Source: Cunninghamella blakesleeana
Taxonomy: Eukaryota > Mucoromycota > Mucoromycetes > Mucorales > Cunninghamellaceae
Direction of reading: 5' to 3'
Assembly: GCA_017871115.1 (NCBI GenBank)
Contig: JAFCIZ010000007.1
Location: 124,001 to 188,000, forward strand
DNA length: 64,000 bases
Of this stretch, positions 1 through 11,693 are shown piece by piece (the stretch's first letter is position 1; every line of letters starts with the position of its first letter). The notes under the pieces are model-generated. The model ran no database searches. It was not told the origin of the DNA and saw only the letters and a program-made list of their open reading frames with translations. The translations under genes were made by a program, and so were the position numbers.

Positions 1-1133
1 AAAATAAAAAGGAATATTAATAGGAAATTACTAGTGGTAATAATATTAATAGTAATGCTAATAATACTCATAAAGATAATGATAAAATAATTATATTTAC
101 CTAACAAAGAACATAGAAATCCCATCTGGGCCAAATGCTGCAAAAATAGGATTGTTTAGGGGAAAAGTGATCATACCTATAGATTTTTAGTTAAGTAAAT
201 ATATGAAGGTTGCCATATATAAGTTACTATTCTATACCTTCCATGTAATAATATATCCTATATATATCTCATTTTTTTATTTTTATTTATTTTATTATTA
301 TTACCATAGGAAATAGCATCCAATAAATTTAAGAGTAAACCTAAAATAACCGATGGAATGCATTCTAAAGGCCGAATAATGATTGATTTCCATGATAAAG
401 ATCTGAAAGAATAACGAAGATTACGATGCTGTTGTTGTTGTTGTAGTTGCTGTTGCTGTTGCTGTTGCAATTGTTGTTGATTTTTCGATAGAGTTTTTGT
501 AATGGGTTGGATACTAGGTAAAGATTGAATACTCGACCTTCGTTTATGTAAATTATTACCAGTAGGAAGATGTTCATGATCATCATATTTATTATCCGTT
601 GTTATTGTTGATTGATAAGTTGGTATAGTAGAATTAGTAGTACGTGTTTGAGACGATGATAATAATGGCTGTGTTTCACTTTGCTCATTTGCTTGTTTTT
701 GAAGTAATAATGATAAATTGCTATTTTGACGTACTTGATCCTTTGTTGGGGCGGTGGTAGTAATAGTAGGTATTTTTTGCTGTTTGGATATCTTATTTTC
801 TTCTCTTTCTTCCTCTTCCTCTTCTACTTGATCTCTAGTTTCTTTAATACCTTTATCCTTATCTGACATACATAGATCTCCTAACGCCAAAGATTGTGCT
901 CTAATAGATTCAATTGACGCAGAATACCTTAATTCTTCTTCAGGATCACCTATATATATTATTATTATTGTTAACAACTAGATCTACTTTTATTTACTCC
1001 TGTACATTTATCTTTTACGTCTATTTTCATTACCAGTTTCATGGTGAGTATGAGAAGAATAATAAGATCTGGAAGGTAGATCTAAGGCTGTTATATTTTC
1101 AGTAGAATCTTCGAGATAATTATCTATACCCAT
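1..1133 (-). CDS. Vsb1/SLC26 (SulP)-like vacuolar transporter, 5' part only
   Basis: Partial gene running off the left edge. Exons read as 1133-1034, 949-305 and 176-101; the intron after 101 continues past the window start. All three joins keep the frame and use GT...AG. The N-terminus is a long hydrophilic, Gln-rich cytosolic tail (a poly-Gln block near 430-480) with a short acidic run. The first membrane segment begins around the words IIRPLECIPSVILGLLLN, followed by LDAISYG and, across the next splice, MITFPLNNPIFAAFGPDG. That last segment is the hallmark of the fungal YGR125W/Vsb1 branch of SulP/SLC26 proteins, which act in vacuolar basic amino-acid uptake in yeast. The start at 1133 is the only in-frame ATG upstream of the first donor. 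The STAS-domain end is not in the window. Family call is strong; substrate is inferred from yeast only. Confidence 0.85.
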
Positions 1134-1987
1134 AATATGTTTTGGCTAAAAACCAACAGCGATTTATACTAGATCCTTTTAAAATGGAGGTAGAGAGTTT
1201 TATTATAAAAGGATATGTTAAAAAAAAAAAAACTGAAGAAAGAAAGAAGAAAGAAAAAGGAAGAAAAAAAAAATAGGGTTTATCAAATTAAAAATACGAT
1301 AGAAAAAAAAAAAAGAGAGGTATCCTTATTTGGGATACATTTTGAATCTCCGTCTCTTTATCTTTCGCTTAAAAGAAATTACTCACGGTGAGTGGAAAAA
1401 GGGAAAAAGAAAAAAAAATTTTTGCACATTTTATCAACCTATATTTAAAGTTAGTACTACAACTGCTATTATTTTTTAGGATCTTTGTTATTTTGTATTG
1501 ACATGACACTATTCATTTATTATTATTATTATTATTTCTTTTGTTATTAGCCTATATTCATATTATATAAACATATACAGTTATTTTATAATATAATAGA
1601 CCCTAATCATTAAAAGTTGATTAGGTTAAAGGCGAGTTTCAATCTGATGATGAATTCGACAACCCGAGAAATAAACTTTTTTCTTCTAACTACATTAAGC
1701 CAATAGACCGCTCCAACATTGTATTAACATAAACATTTAAAGAAATGTATTCCATTTAAAAAAATAGATACAAAAACGATCTAGAATATTTATGTACATA
1801 TATTTTTGAAAAAAGACACTTTTTGAAACTTTTTTTTAAAGTTTTTATATTTATGATCCTTTTAGTTTCGATTTTGCTCTATTTGTATCAAGATTCTGAA
1901 AATTAAAATATATAAAAATAAGGAGATCCGTGGAAACATTAAGGTTTCATAAAAGTGACAATAGGTTTATTATTATTAATGGCCAAT
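1134..1987. other. Intergenic, 5' flank of the Vsb1-like gene and 3' flank of CTF18
   Basis: No coding potential seen. It holds A-rich runs (1220-1320) and mixed AT sequence. It is probably the promoter of the Vsb1-like gene on the left side and the 3' UTR of CTF18 on the right. Confidence 0.6.
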
Positions 1988-4900
1988 TTAAAAGAACATA
2001 TGAACATTCATAGGTTTTTTAACGGCATTAGAATAGCCTTCGTGATATCTGTATATAACTTGTAGAGCTTCCACTATTGTTATATTTTTTAAAAAAATAA
2101 AGTAAAATAAAATATAAATTGAAAATATATAACACAATTCTTTTTTTTTTTTTTTTTGTAACATAGTATCATATCCTATTTTTATTTTTACCATCCATAA
2201 GTGAACTTTTTGATAATTTTTCAGTAGTACTGTTTATCTCCTTTTGTGTAATAGGTCGACCAAAGAAATCTGTGGGAATAGAATTATCCTTTTTCATCAA
2301 TGGTTTTGTAGAACTATTTCGTTAAATTAATATAAAATAATAGTTATTATTTACGTGATATAAGTATATATAATAATCTTATTATAAATGTTATTATTTT
2401 TTTACCTCTTGGTTTCCAGCGGCTTTGTTTCCTTCTTTTCGTATAATTCACCAAAAGTGGCTTCTCTTCTTCTTAATCGTTCAGCTTCGATCTATATATA
2501 TATATATAAAACAGCGAATATTTAAGAATAAAAATAAATAATAATAATTAATATCTTATTTTCCCCAATTAATATATATAAAAATAGAAAATTCTGTGAT
2601 TATTTACTTCTTGTGCCACCAGCTGCCGAACAGCATATCGGCTCGTTAAAACTGATTTTTGAGATACATTTGATTCGAAACGTATAAACTCTTCTAATGG
2701 ACTAAAAATAGTTATATTTTAAATGTGTAATAAAATAATAATATACATGATGATGGGTTAATAAAAAGTATATGGGAAAAAACCATGTCATATATATATA
2801 GTGACTCACGGTTCTAATGAATAGGTAAATTGACCATCTTCTGTTTTTTCTTGCATAAAAGTTAATCCATATTCCAACATGACATTAATTAACCTTGACA
2901 AAGTTTCTTTTTCTTCTGGTTTAATTAAATGTTTATTTACCTGGAATAAATAAAGAAATAAGGAGTTAAAGAAATAATAGTAAAATAAAATAAAAAAAAT
3001 GTTTTCCTTTGATAAAATAAAAGTAAAAATAAAATCAATCTTACTGGACGTAATTCAGGTGAAATGGTACGTAAAAGCCTTGGAATTAGAGTCAATATAA
3101 TTTGATCACGAGTTAAAAAGCGTCGCTGTGAAGGATGTATACCAGCGATAAAAATGTTGGATAGATTTTCAAATGATTTTTTTTTTGTAAAAACTTCATA
3201 TTCAATTCTAGGATATTCCATTTTATGGTCTTGATGAACTGTGCCTGCAAAAAATCGATGAAAATTGACAAGAGTATAAGGTAGATAAGAGGCAACGCTA
3301 TAATCATGTAAATTATTGCTTCGATGCTGCAATTGATCATAAAAATCTAACCAATTATTCATCTGCACAACTTTTTGTAGTGCTACATCATGGAATTTCA
3401 TAAATGGATAGGCTTCAAAACAACCTTGCATAAGTTTATCTGTTTCACCACTGCTTACAATCATATTATATATACGTGATAAATAGCCATCTGTATATAT
3501 TATAGAAAATAAATAAATAAAAATAATAATAATAATAAAAAATTAATTAATATCGCTCAATATGTTAAATTTTAATATTATTATTGTTTCTTGTCTCTTT
3601 AACTACCTTGCTGATTCCCTTTTTGAAACCCTTTAGAATGTCTTGCTGTGAATATTGCTTCCCAAGTGTTAAATACTGACATTCCCGTATCTTTCTTTCC
3701 CAAATTGTCATCGTTTAACATGTCCTTATTGAACGTTGAGGATTTGCTTCGAATAAACTATTAAAACAATAATTACAATATTATTATTATGTAATAGTCA
3801 AAAACAGAAGCAATTTTACTTTGTTATAAAAAATGTTTTTTTATATTATGACTTTTTGATATTATATATACCTGTAATGTATTGAGACATGAACGCAAAT
3901 CGCCGTCAGTCATATCGCATAATAAACTTAATGCACGTAAATCAGTATCCAATCCTTCATTATCACATATATCCTGTAGCCTTTTGGCGATTGTTAATGT
4001 TGGAACTTTACGGAAAGGTATATGCTGTGCAATTGTTCTAAGCGGCCGGAGTACAGGAGCATACCTATATTTGCATTGATATATATATATATATATGAAT
4101 AGTCAGTGCTGTTTATAAATATCCACATTCGATATATAATTCAGTTTAAACTACTTACGCATCATTACAAATACATATAATCGGCCGGAGCAATGGTTGC
4201 TTATTTTTTTTTTCTATTTTCATTATAAATTAATAAAAAGAAAAAAAAATCCATAAATATATTATTATTTTACTTTTCTCTCATTATATTCATTTATATT
4301 ATTTTTATTTTAACCTACTTTTGTTTTTTGAATCATCTTGGTCAATACTAATTGAAGCTAAATCCACTAATTGTTTTATAAAACTCTATATATATATAAT
4401 AATAATAATTAAAAGAAAGAAAATAAGAAAAAAATAGCAACCTTTTATTGGTACTATTTTCAAATATAAAAATATATTCTCACTTACATCTGCACCACCA
4501 CTAGTACTTGCCCCATCTATTTCATCAATAATTAACATATTTGGTTTTGTATACATGGTTACTTCCGACCCATTCATATCATCTGTTTTACGTAAAATTG
4601 CTTGCATTTCCAGAGCTGATTTTATTTTATTTTTAACAACATCGCCAGTGCGATCATCACTAGCATTGACTTCTACAATATTATATCCTGAATGCTTTCC
4701 AATAATATGGGCCAAAGTTGTTTTACCGAATCCAGGTGGACCAGAGAGAAGTAAAATTTTACGATCGGGTCTAAATAGTTTATCTTTAGGTGCATCTGAA
4801 CCGTCTTTTTTTTTATAATTATCAAAATGTTTTCCGGCTGATCCAAAAGTAGCCTTATACTGTTTGATGGCTTTATCACGTTCTGTTTCCACTTGAGGTT

Positions 4901-5911
4901 TTTTTCCAAATACACAATAATCCCATTGTTTTACCCAACGTAGTACGTCTCTATTTACTCGCTACATGTTTACATAATAAGAGAAAAAGAATGTAAGTAA
5001 ATTAAATATATATATGCTCATATACAAAATACTGTGTATATTGATTTTTGTCATTATTATTATTATTATTTACTTGGTCTCCTAATAAATCAACAAATGT
5101 CTTTGGTTTATACTTTTCTACCCACAGATGCTTTGTTTCTTGTTCAATAGTTTTCTTTTTCTTGGATTTCATTTTAAGACGTAGTTTTTCTTCCCTTTTC
5201 ATACATATTAGAGTGTAATATGGATATAATTATATATCATTAAGCCTTTGCTTTATACATATATTATATTTAAACAGATAATAAAAAAATTAGTTTTATT
5301 TTTTACCTTTGTAACTGTTGAGTATAGGCTTCGTTTTCTGCTTTTATTTGTTCGAACATGAGTCGTATTGGAGTGGATAAGAGTCTTGCGTTTTTATTAT
5401 AGCAATGTTCTAATAAAGATTTTGATTTTTTTGTATTTCCTTTTGGCTGGCAAGCAAAATATAATATTTTACCGGTCCTTGGACAAGATGCAGTAAGAAA
5501 ACTACCAGTAGTAGGTGGTATAGTATAATCTTTACGGATCTTTGTACTATAATTGGTATAATTACTTGAAATTGAGGAACCGATCGAAGTGTTATAATTA
5601 TTCATTGTTGCTGTTGCTGTTACTGCTGCTGAGGTTGAAGCCAGTGCACTATCATTATTATGTTTGGATTCCATATTGATATAATTTTCTATATCCATTT
5701 CATTATCTTTTGCTGCATTACTCTCTTGTGCCTGTTGTAAATTACTAACTGCTTGTTGATGTAAAAAATCCTCTAATCCAATAAATGTATCCTCACCAAC
5801 ATCATCATTAAATAAATTATCATCATCTTCCATATCATCTTCCAGATCCCAATCAATAACTGTATTAGGTCTTTTAACTGATAGCATATTGTATTTTTCT
5901 TTATCCGTCAT
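1988..5911 (-). CDS. CTF18: Ctf18, large subunit of the alternative clamp loader (Ctf18-RFC)
   Basis: Thirteen exons: 5911-5307, 5194-5074, 4961-4488, 4385-4319, 4213-4159, 4064-3872, 3757-3607, 3490-3045, 2940-2810, 2701-2608, 2491-2406, 2313-2192, 2073-1988. They join in frame to an 876-residue protein, a normal length for the family. The acidic N-terminus leads to LWVEKYKPKTFVDLLGD, the RFC box. Walker A is GPPGFGKTT (about residue 316) and Walker B IIDEID (about 387), followed by RPIICICNDAYAPVLRPLR and TDGDLRSCLNTLQ of the AAA+ lid. The C-terminal half has the Ctf18-specific DFFGRP and YRYHEGYSNAVKKP motifs. In known systems Ctf18 with Dcc1, Ctf8 and Rfc2-5 loads PCNA and supports sister-chromatid cohesion. 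It is divergent with the GCP-like gene across 177 bp. Both ends are complete. Confidence 0.95.
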
Positions 5912-5956
5912 ATTTAAAATGGTAAAATAAAAAAAAAAAAAAGTTTAGTGAAAAAA

Positions 5957-5970
5957 TCGCGCGCGCTCGA
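5957..5970. promoter_or_regulatory. CpG-rich element in the CTF18/GCP divergent promoter
   Basis: TCGCGCGCGCTCGA stands alone inside an otherwise almost pure A/T 177-bp divergent promoter, 46 bp upstream of the CTF18 start and 119 bp upstream of the GCP start. It resembles G1/S (MBF/E2F-type) CpG elements but does not match a consensus exactly. The regulatory role is inferred. Confidence 0.4.
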
Positions 5971-6088
5971 AATTTTTTTTAAAAAAAATACGTTTAAAAC
6001 TCAACAGTTTAAAAAATTAAATAGGCGTAATTAATAAAAAAAAAAAGCTACTTTTCTCTCAATTATTTTATATATATATAATTTACCT

Positions 6089-8391
6089 ATGATAAATTAC
6101 CCATTTAAAAGGTCTGATGTAGCTTCTACAACATGGGAATTAAAAAGCAAATTTTTAAATCATGGTAAATACAAAACTATAGCGTGTCTCTATTTTTATT
6201 ATATTTTTTATTTTATATTTTTAAAAAATGTACATATACATATAATATTTATTAACACAAGGATATACATCTATCTCTTTTAGATAAACTAGAAGCTGTA
6301 CCTGAACATATGAAAATAAATAAACTCAATAATGGCCCTTTTGATCTTACCTCAGTAGCTTTACAAACAGATGTATTGAATCAATCGTCATATCAAAAAA
6401 CGAAATGGGTTTTTAGGAATTCTTTAGACACTTTAAATCTAGATACCAATGATATCAACAAAGGAAAGGAAAAAACAAATGTTCATTCTTTTACAACAGC
6501 AAATAATTCTTCACCAACAAATTTAAATAAGGACATTATGCAAGAAAAGAATTTTATTGAAGATAATGATATTTGGACTTTATATAATAATGAAGCACAA
6601 AAATCAGCATATATTTTGGGCTATCGTTCTTGGGATAAAAATAATGAAATAGATTGCCCTATATTTTTAACAGATTCAGCAGAGTATTCAGATATTATAT
6701 TTAAAAAAAACCCATCTAATACTAGTATAATAGAACATGAGCGATTAATCAAGGTAATATATAAAAAAGTAAATGTATATAACCATATTTATTGATATAT
6801 AGTGGCTGACCCAATTAATTTATGCATATGCAAAAATATAAAAAATTTTTAATTATAATTATTTTATTTACTTATTTTTAAAAAAGGATATCATCTATTT
6901 ACTAGTTGGATCACCTTCTTTATGCTTTCGATGGTGTCAATCAAAATTTGTATTAAGGCAACCTGCTATTCAACTGCGATACATTACACCAACGGCAATT
7001 CAAACGTAATAAGAAACTTGATACGATCCAATTTATTATAGAAATAAGGATTTTATTATGAACTAAATATAATACTCTCTCCCTCCTAATATATATATAT
7101 ATATTTATGATATTAAATAGGATTATGAATGACATGTTAATATTTGGTACAATAATGAAAAATTTGGAGAATACTAGTCATGATATTAGATCACAGCCTG
7201 AAAAATATGGATCAATTAGTGTATCTTTTGCTTGTTGTCTCAGTGATTTACTAATACATCTTCAATACACTATTTTATCCATATTTCCAATATCCAATGT
7301 ATCTAATATCCAACTAAAAGAAATTCCTCTTCGAATGGAAGTATTTTTTATATTATTAAAACAACTTAATCAACTTATATATTCATCTCTAAGGCAGGTA
7401 AGATAAATAAATCTATACACACTTATTTTCATATAAATTAAAAGCAATGTTTTATTTTTTTTTTAATTAATATTTTTTTTTGTAAATAAAAAACAGGGTA
7501 AACAAAACACACTAGTTGGCCACAACTTACTGTCTTTATTATATAAACAAATTGAAATTTATGATGATTTAAATATTGGATACAACAATTTTTACAAATC
7601 AATATACATGTCCTTTTTCATCCATTCAAGCATACCTTGGTTACACATACTCAAAAAATGGTTATTATATGGTGAATGTGAAGATCCTTATCATGAATTC
7701 TTTATCAACGATTCTAAACTAATAGACACATTACTACCAAATTTTATCACTCTACAACAAGCAGAAATCATATTTAATACTGGAATAGCAATGAAAAAAT
7801 TATCAACTACAAATGAGGATCATTCTGAAAAAATGAACCATTTACAATGGTGGGATAATTTTATAAATACTAACAATGACAGTAATACCAACATAAGGTA
7901 ATAAATAGAATAATAAATAAATAAACGTAAAGATATATATATTAATTATTATTAAAATGATATATATACGTATGTATGTATTTTTTTTTATTTTTTTTGA
8001 AAAATGAAATAGGGATATGAATTTAACAACTGAGTGGTTAAATAAACAAGCTCCTATCCTAACTTTACTATCTAACCCTAATATTGAACAATCATCACTG
8101 TTTCTCAACACATTCAAAATATGGATGCAATGGCAAAATGAAAATCATGTACCACCATTATCAATTATTGTACACCAACAAATTTTAAATCCTATTACAA
8201 ATTGGTGTCAATGGAGTCTATCTAATAATACTTCTTTACCAGTAACAGTAAAAGATGGCTATGATATGAATCGTCATGATTTGGTTTTTACTTTTTGGGA
8301 TAATCATGATGCTGAATATCCATACCAATATTATGTAGATGAAAAATGTCCTCCTGTAAATATAGCAACTCATTTAAATTATTCATCATAG
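6089..8391 (+). CDS. Gamma-tubulin complex component-like protein (GCP5/Mod21-like), GRIP1 only
   Basis: Six exons: 6089-6164, 6284-6753, 6887-7005, 7121-7397, 7497-7897, 8013-8391, giving 573 residues. The GRIP1 signature is clear: DIIYLLVGSPSLCFRW (from residue 183), then the family hallmark IPWLHILKKWLLYGECEDPY followed by HEFFI (about 358-383), then LLPNFITLQQAEIIFNTGIA, which in GCPs marks the end of GRIP1. In gamma-tubulin complex proteins this half makes lateral contacts, while the following GRIP2 half binds gamma-tubulin. Here about 150 unrelated residues follow, then a stop. Only 392 bp separate that stop from the convergent next gene, too little for GRIP2. Assignment to GCP5 rather than GCP4 or GCP6 is tentative. 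Confidence 0.8.
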
Positions 8392-8783
8392 TAAAGTATT
8401 AAAGATATAAGTTACAATAGTTTTATCGAAGTTATTAATGTATATACCATATTCCTTTTCTATTTTTATTTTATTATATTATGGCTAATAAACAAATAAT
8501 TTATATTATACAATATAAACTCTGATAACTAATTTACATTTATAATCTTTACTTGTATTGATAAATTTTTTAAGCTATTTTAACAATATACCAATGCTGC
8601 TTTTTTTTAAACGAAAACAATTTCTTTAAAAAAATTTACGATAGTAATAATAGCTGTAATTTAATTAATATGCCAAAAGTATTTTATTTATAATTAATTT
8701 GTATATTATGTTACACTGTTGTTTTATATTTATATATATATATTATAAAAAAAACAAAAAAATCTCTACAAATAGTCCATTTA
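8392..8783. other. Convergent intergenic region
   Basis: AT-rich 3'-3' spacer between the GCP-like gene and the Abp2-domain gene. I looked for a missing GRIP2 exon in all three plus frames and saw only stop-rich AT sequence. Confidence 0.6.
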
Positions 8784-11693
8784 TTAACTATGTTTATCTT
8801 CATTATTTAAAGTGAATGGATCCGATAACAAATGCTGTGTTAATTTTTTTTTCCATAAATAATATTGTTCATGCATTTTTTCCTTTTCTTTTGTTACTGA
8901 AGAAACTTGTTGTTGTAAAGACGCTAATTGTGATTCCCATTTTAACATTTGACTTTTTAATTCAACAGTCTGAGCTTGCAGATCACGAACGGTCGATGAC
9001 AGCTGCTCACATGATGTACATAGTTTATAATTATTCATACTGCTATTATTATCACTAATAGTATCATTTTCTAGTTGAGAAGAATGACGATGTTGAATAT
9101 TTCTATTATTACTATTTTTATCATTATCTTTATCATTATCATTATCATTAGCATTATCCTTATTATTATTATCATTATTATTATTTGTATTGTATTTATA
9201 ATTTGCAGGCGGTCCAGCCGTTGCTATGGAAGTTGACTTTGAAGTTGTCGATGGTGTATTGTTTATTGTAGTCAATGGTGGTAGTGAGTGAGACGAATGT
9301 TCATTCTGATATATAATATTATCCAATGGTAAAAATTTAGGTGAACTCGAAGTAGAAGAAGTTGGTGCTAATTCATCATCTTCTTCTTCATAAGCCATGT
9401 CTTTATCGAACTTTTGCGTTGAATATGGTTTTTGTCGTTTTGCTTGTTTTCTTGGCAATCGTTCATTATACAAATCGTTATCTGATTGTATTTCTTCATC
9501 TCTCTCTGAATATGCAACTGGGCTTTCTATATTACCGCTATCGTCAATATCATCATCAGTGTTTGTATGGTTGCTGCTAATATCATCGCCATGATCGTAG
9601 TTGTTTTTATTTACCTTCTTTCTATAATCACTAATGTCAACACCATCATCCTCCTCTTCATACTCAACTTCTTCCTCATCTTCATAACTATTTGCATTAT
9701 TTTCGATATTTATATTGGTATAATTTTTATTATTCATCAGAGTAAAACGGGTACCCTTATGCATATCGCCAGTACCAGTACCAGTATTCATTGTATTGAC
9801 ATATTTTTGGTTAGGAGTATCATCTTCACCATTACCAAGATCATTGTCCATATCATGATCATAGCCATCGCTATCAATATCTATATCTTCATCCGAACCG
9901 TCATGACGCGAATTTAATAAGATAAGGTTGGGTTGAGGTTTATTACGCATTCTTTTTCTTGAACCAGCCATTAACATAGGGCGATCATTTTGAAGGTCAT
10001 TCATATCCTCTATTTCCTGATATCTTTTTTTTCGATGGGTTGAGTCTTTTGCTGCTACTGTTGTTGTTGTTGTTGTTGTTGTTGTTGAATCATGATGTTG
10101 ATCCTCTTTCTTTTTCTGATAATTTCCCATTAATAAACAGCCAGAGTATTTTTCTTCTGAAGCATGAAAGTCAAAAGGTGTTCCCAATAAATAATCAAAG
10201 TATAAATCTATTTTATATTTATGCATCCATCTTTTAACTCTTTGTGCAAACTGAGGTCGGCCCATCATATCTGATAACCCTAATTGGCCAACCAACTGGG
10301 ACCAATTTTTTATCTACACAAAAATGTATACATTTGAATATTAAATAATATAAAATGAATAGTTAGTTCCATACTTTCTTTCTTTTTATTTTAATAAAAA
10401 AAAGATTATAGATACAGATGTATAAGCATATATTTACCTGTTGATTATGTAACTTTTTAACTAAAATAAAAACATCCCATGTTGTATAAGAGAGATCGCT
10501 TGCTTTTGGTACAGATGAGAATTTCCGACGAGCAAATACCAGATTATCAATACCTTCGCCAATATACTTTGGATCATGATGTAAAATAAATTGAATATAG
10601 CCATCTTCTATATTTTCTGACGATACATTTTCACCATTAATCGTTAATTGTTGTGATATGAACCGTGATTGCTGCTGTTGTTGTTCTTTTTGAATGGATA
10701 ATGGTTTTTCTTTCGTCAGTTTTTCGTTTTCTTTTAATTGTGATGATGAAGATGATGGTGTTATCATTGGTGTTTCAAATATAAAAGTGGCTGAATCATT
10801 AGAGATGGTATATGTATCATTTTGTGGTTGTGGTTGCGATTGCGACTGTAATGATGATATTGATGATGTTGAAGTAGTTGAAGTAAAGCTTGATGTTAAA
10901 AAAGTATTATCTAATAAACCACGTTGATTTATACTATTACTATTATTACTATTATTATTATTATTGTTGTTGTTGTTATTGCTATTGTTACTATCATGAG
11001 TTCTTATAGGGTTTACTAATGGAGTAGAATTACTATAAAACGATTTTGAAACATAAAATGGATCCTCTAAAGGAGAAGCCGTCGTACTATTAGTATTTTT
11101 ATCATTTTGATGTGGTTGTAAAGCCATAGTTGTAGAAGGATTTGATGGTACTGAAAAAGAAGAATGGTTATTCGAACTTTCTGATGAAACGCTGATAGAA
11201 GAGTTATCAGCTGAATGACCCTCAGTTATTGTCGTTGCTGCCGTTCCAATGGATGTCACTGTATTAGTGTTATCATCGTTAGTGGTATCAAGAGTTGTAG
11301 AAGTTAAAGTCATTGGATTAAAGGTTAAACAAGGTTGAGAAAGAAAAGTAGAAGGGGTTGTTGAAGTATCTAGCCAATTATTTTCATCCATCTAATATTT
11401 TTTTTAAAAAAAAAAAAAAAGCAAATGCGAGTGAGATTAATAAACCAAACTATTACTATTAATATCAACATATATTACTATTATTATTACTATTTTTGTT
11501 ACTTTTATCGACTTACTTGCGAAGAGTATAATGAATTATCGTATAATAAAGTTTCATGTGGAGTATATTTTGTCGGAGAAGTAGATAATAGTTTTGATTG
11601 TTCCATAGATTGTTGAGGTATAATATATTGAGATTCTATTTCAAGCGAAGTACCACTTATAGAAGAACAATGAATAAGATCAGTTAAGTCCAT
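8784..11693 (-). CDS. ARS-binding protein 2 (Abp2) domain protein
   Basis: Three exons, 11693-11517, 11391-10438 and 10313-8784, joining in phase to 886 residues. The conserved core spans exons 2 and 3: ENIEDGYIQFILHHDPKYIG, then LSYTTWDVFILVKKL, IKNWSQLVGQLGL, and QRVKRWMHKYKIDLYFDYLL. This is the layout of the fungal ARS-binding protein 2 domain, known from fission yeast as an AT-rich origin-binding factor. It is embedded in Ser/Thr/Asn/Gln-rich disordered sequence, with long acidic stretches downstream. The C-terminus has a likely coiled coil after a Cys-x-x-Cys pair (LCTSCEQL, about 80 residues from the end). The role is probably nuclear DNA binding; binding targets here are unknown. The start at 11693 is the first ATG of a clean exon with donor GTAAGT. 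Confidence 0.8.

Noticed and set aside
258..304. Extension of the Vsb1-like exon past 305
   Set aside because: It is intron read-through; the GT donor at 304 and acceptor at 177 join SYG to MITFPLN in frame.
9362..10237. Plus-strand open frames opposite the Abp2-domain gene
   Set aside because: They are antisense shadows of Asp/Asn/Thr repeats in exon 3 of that gene.
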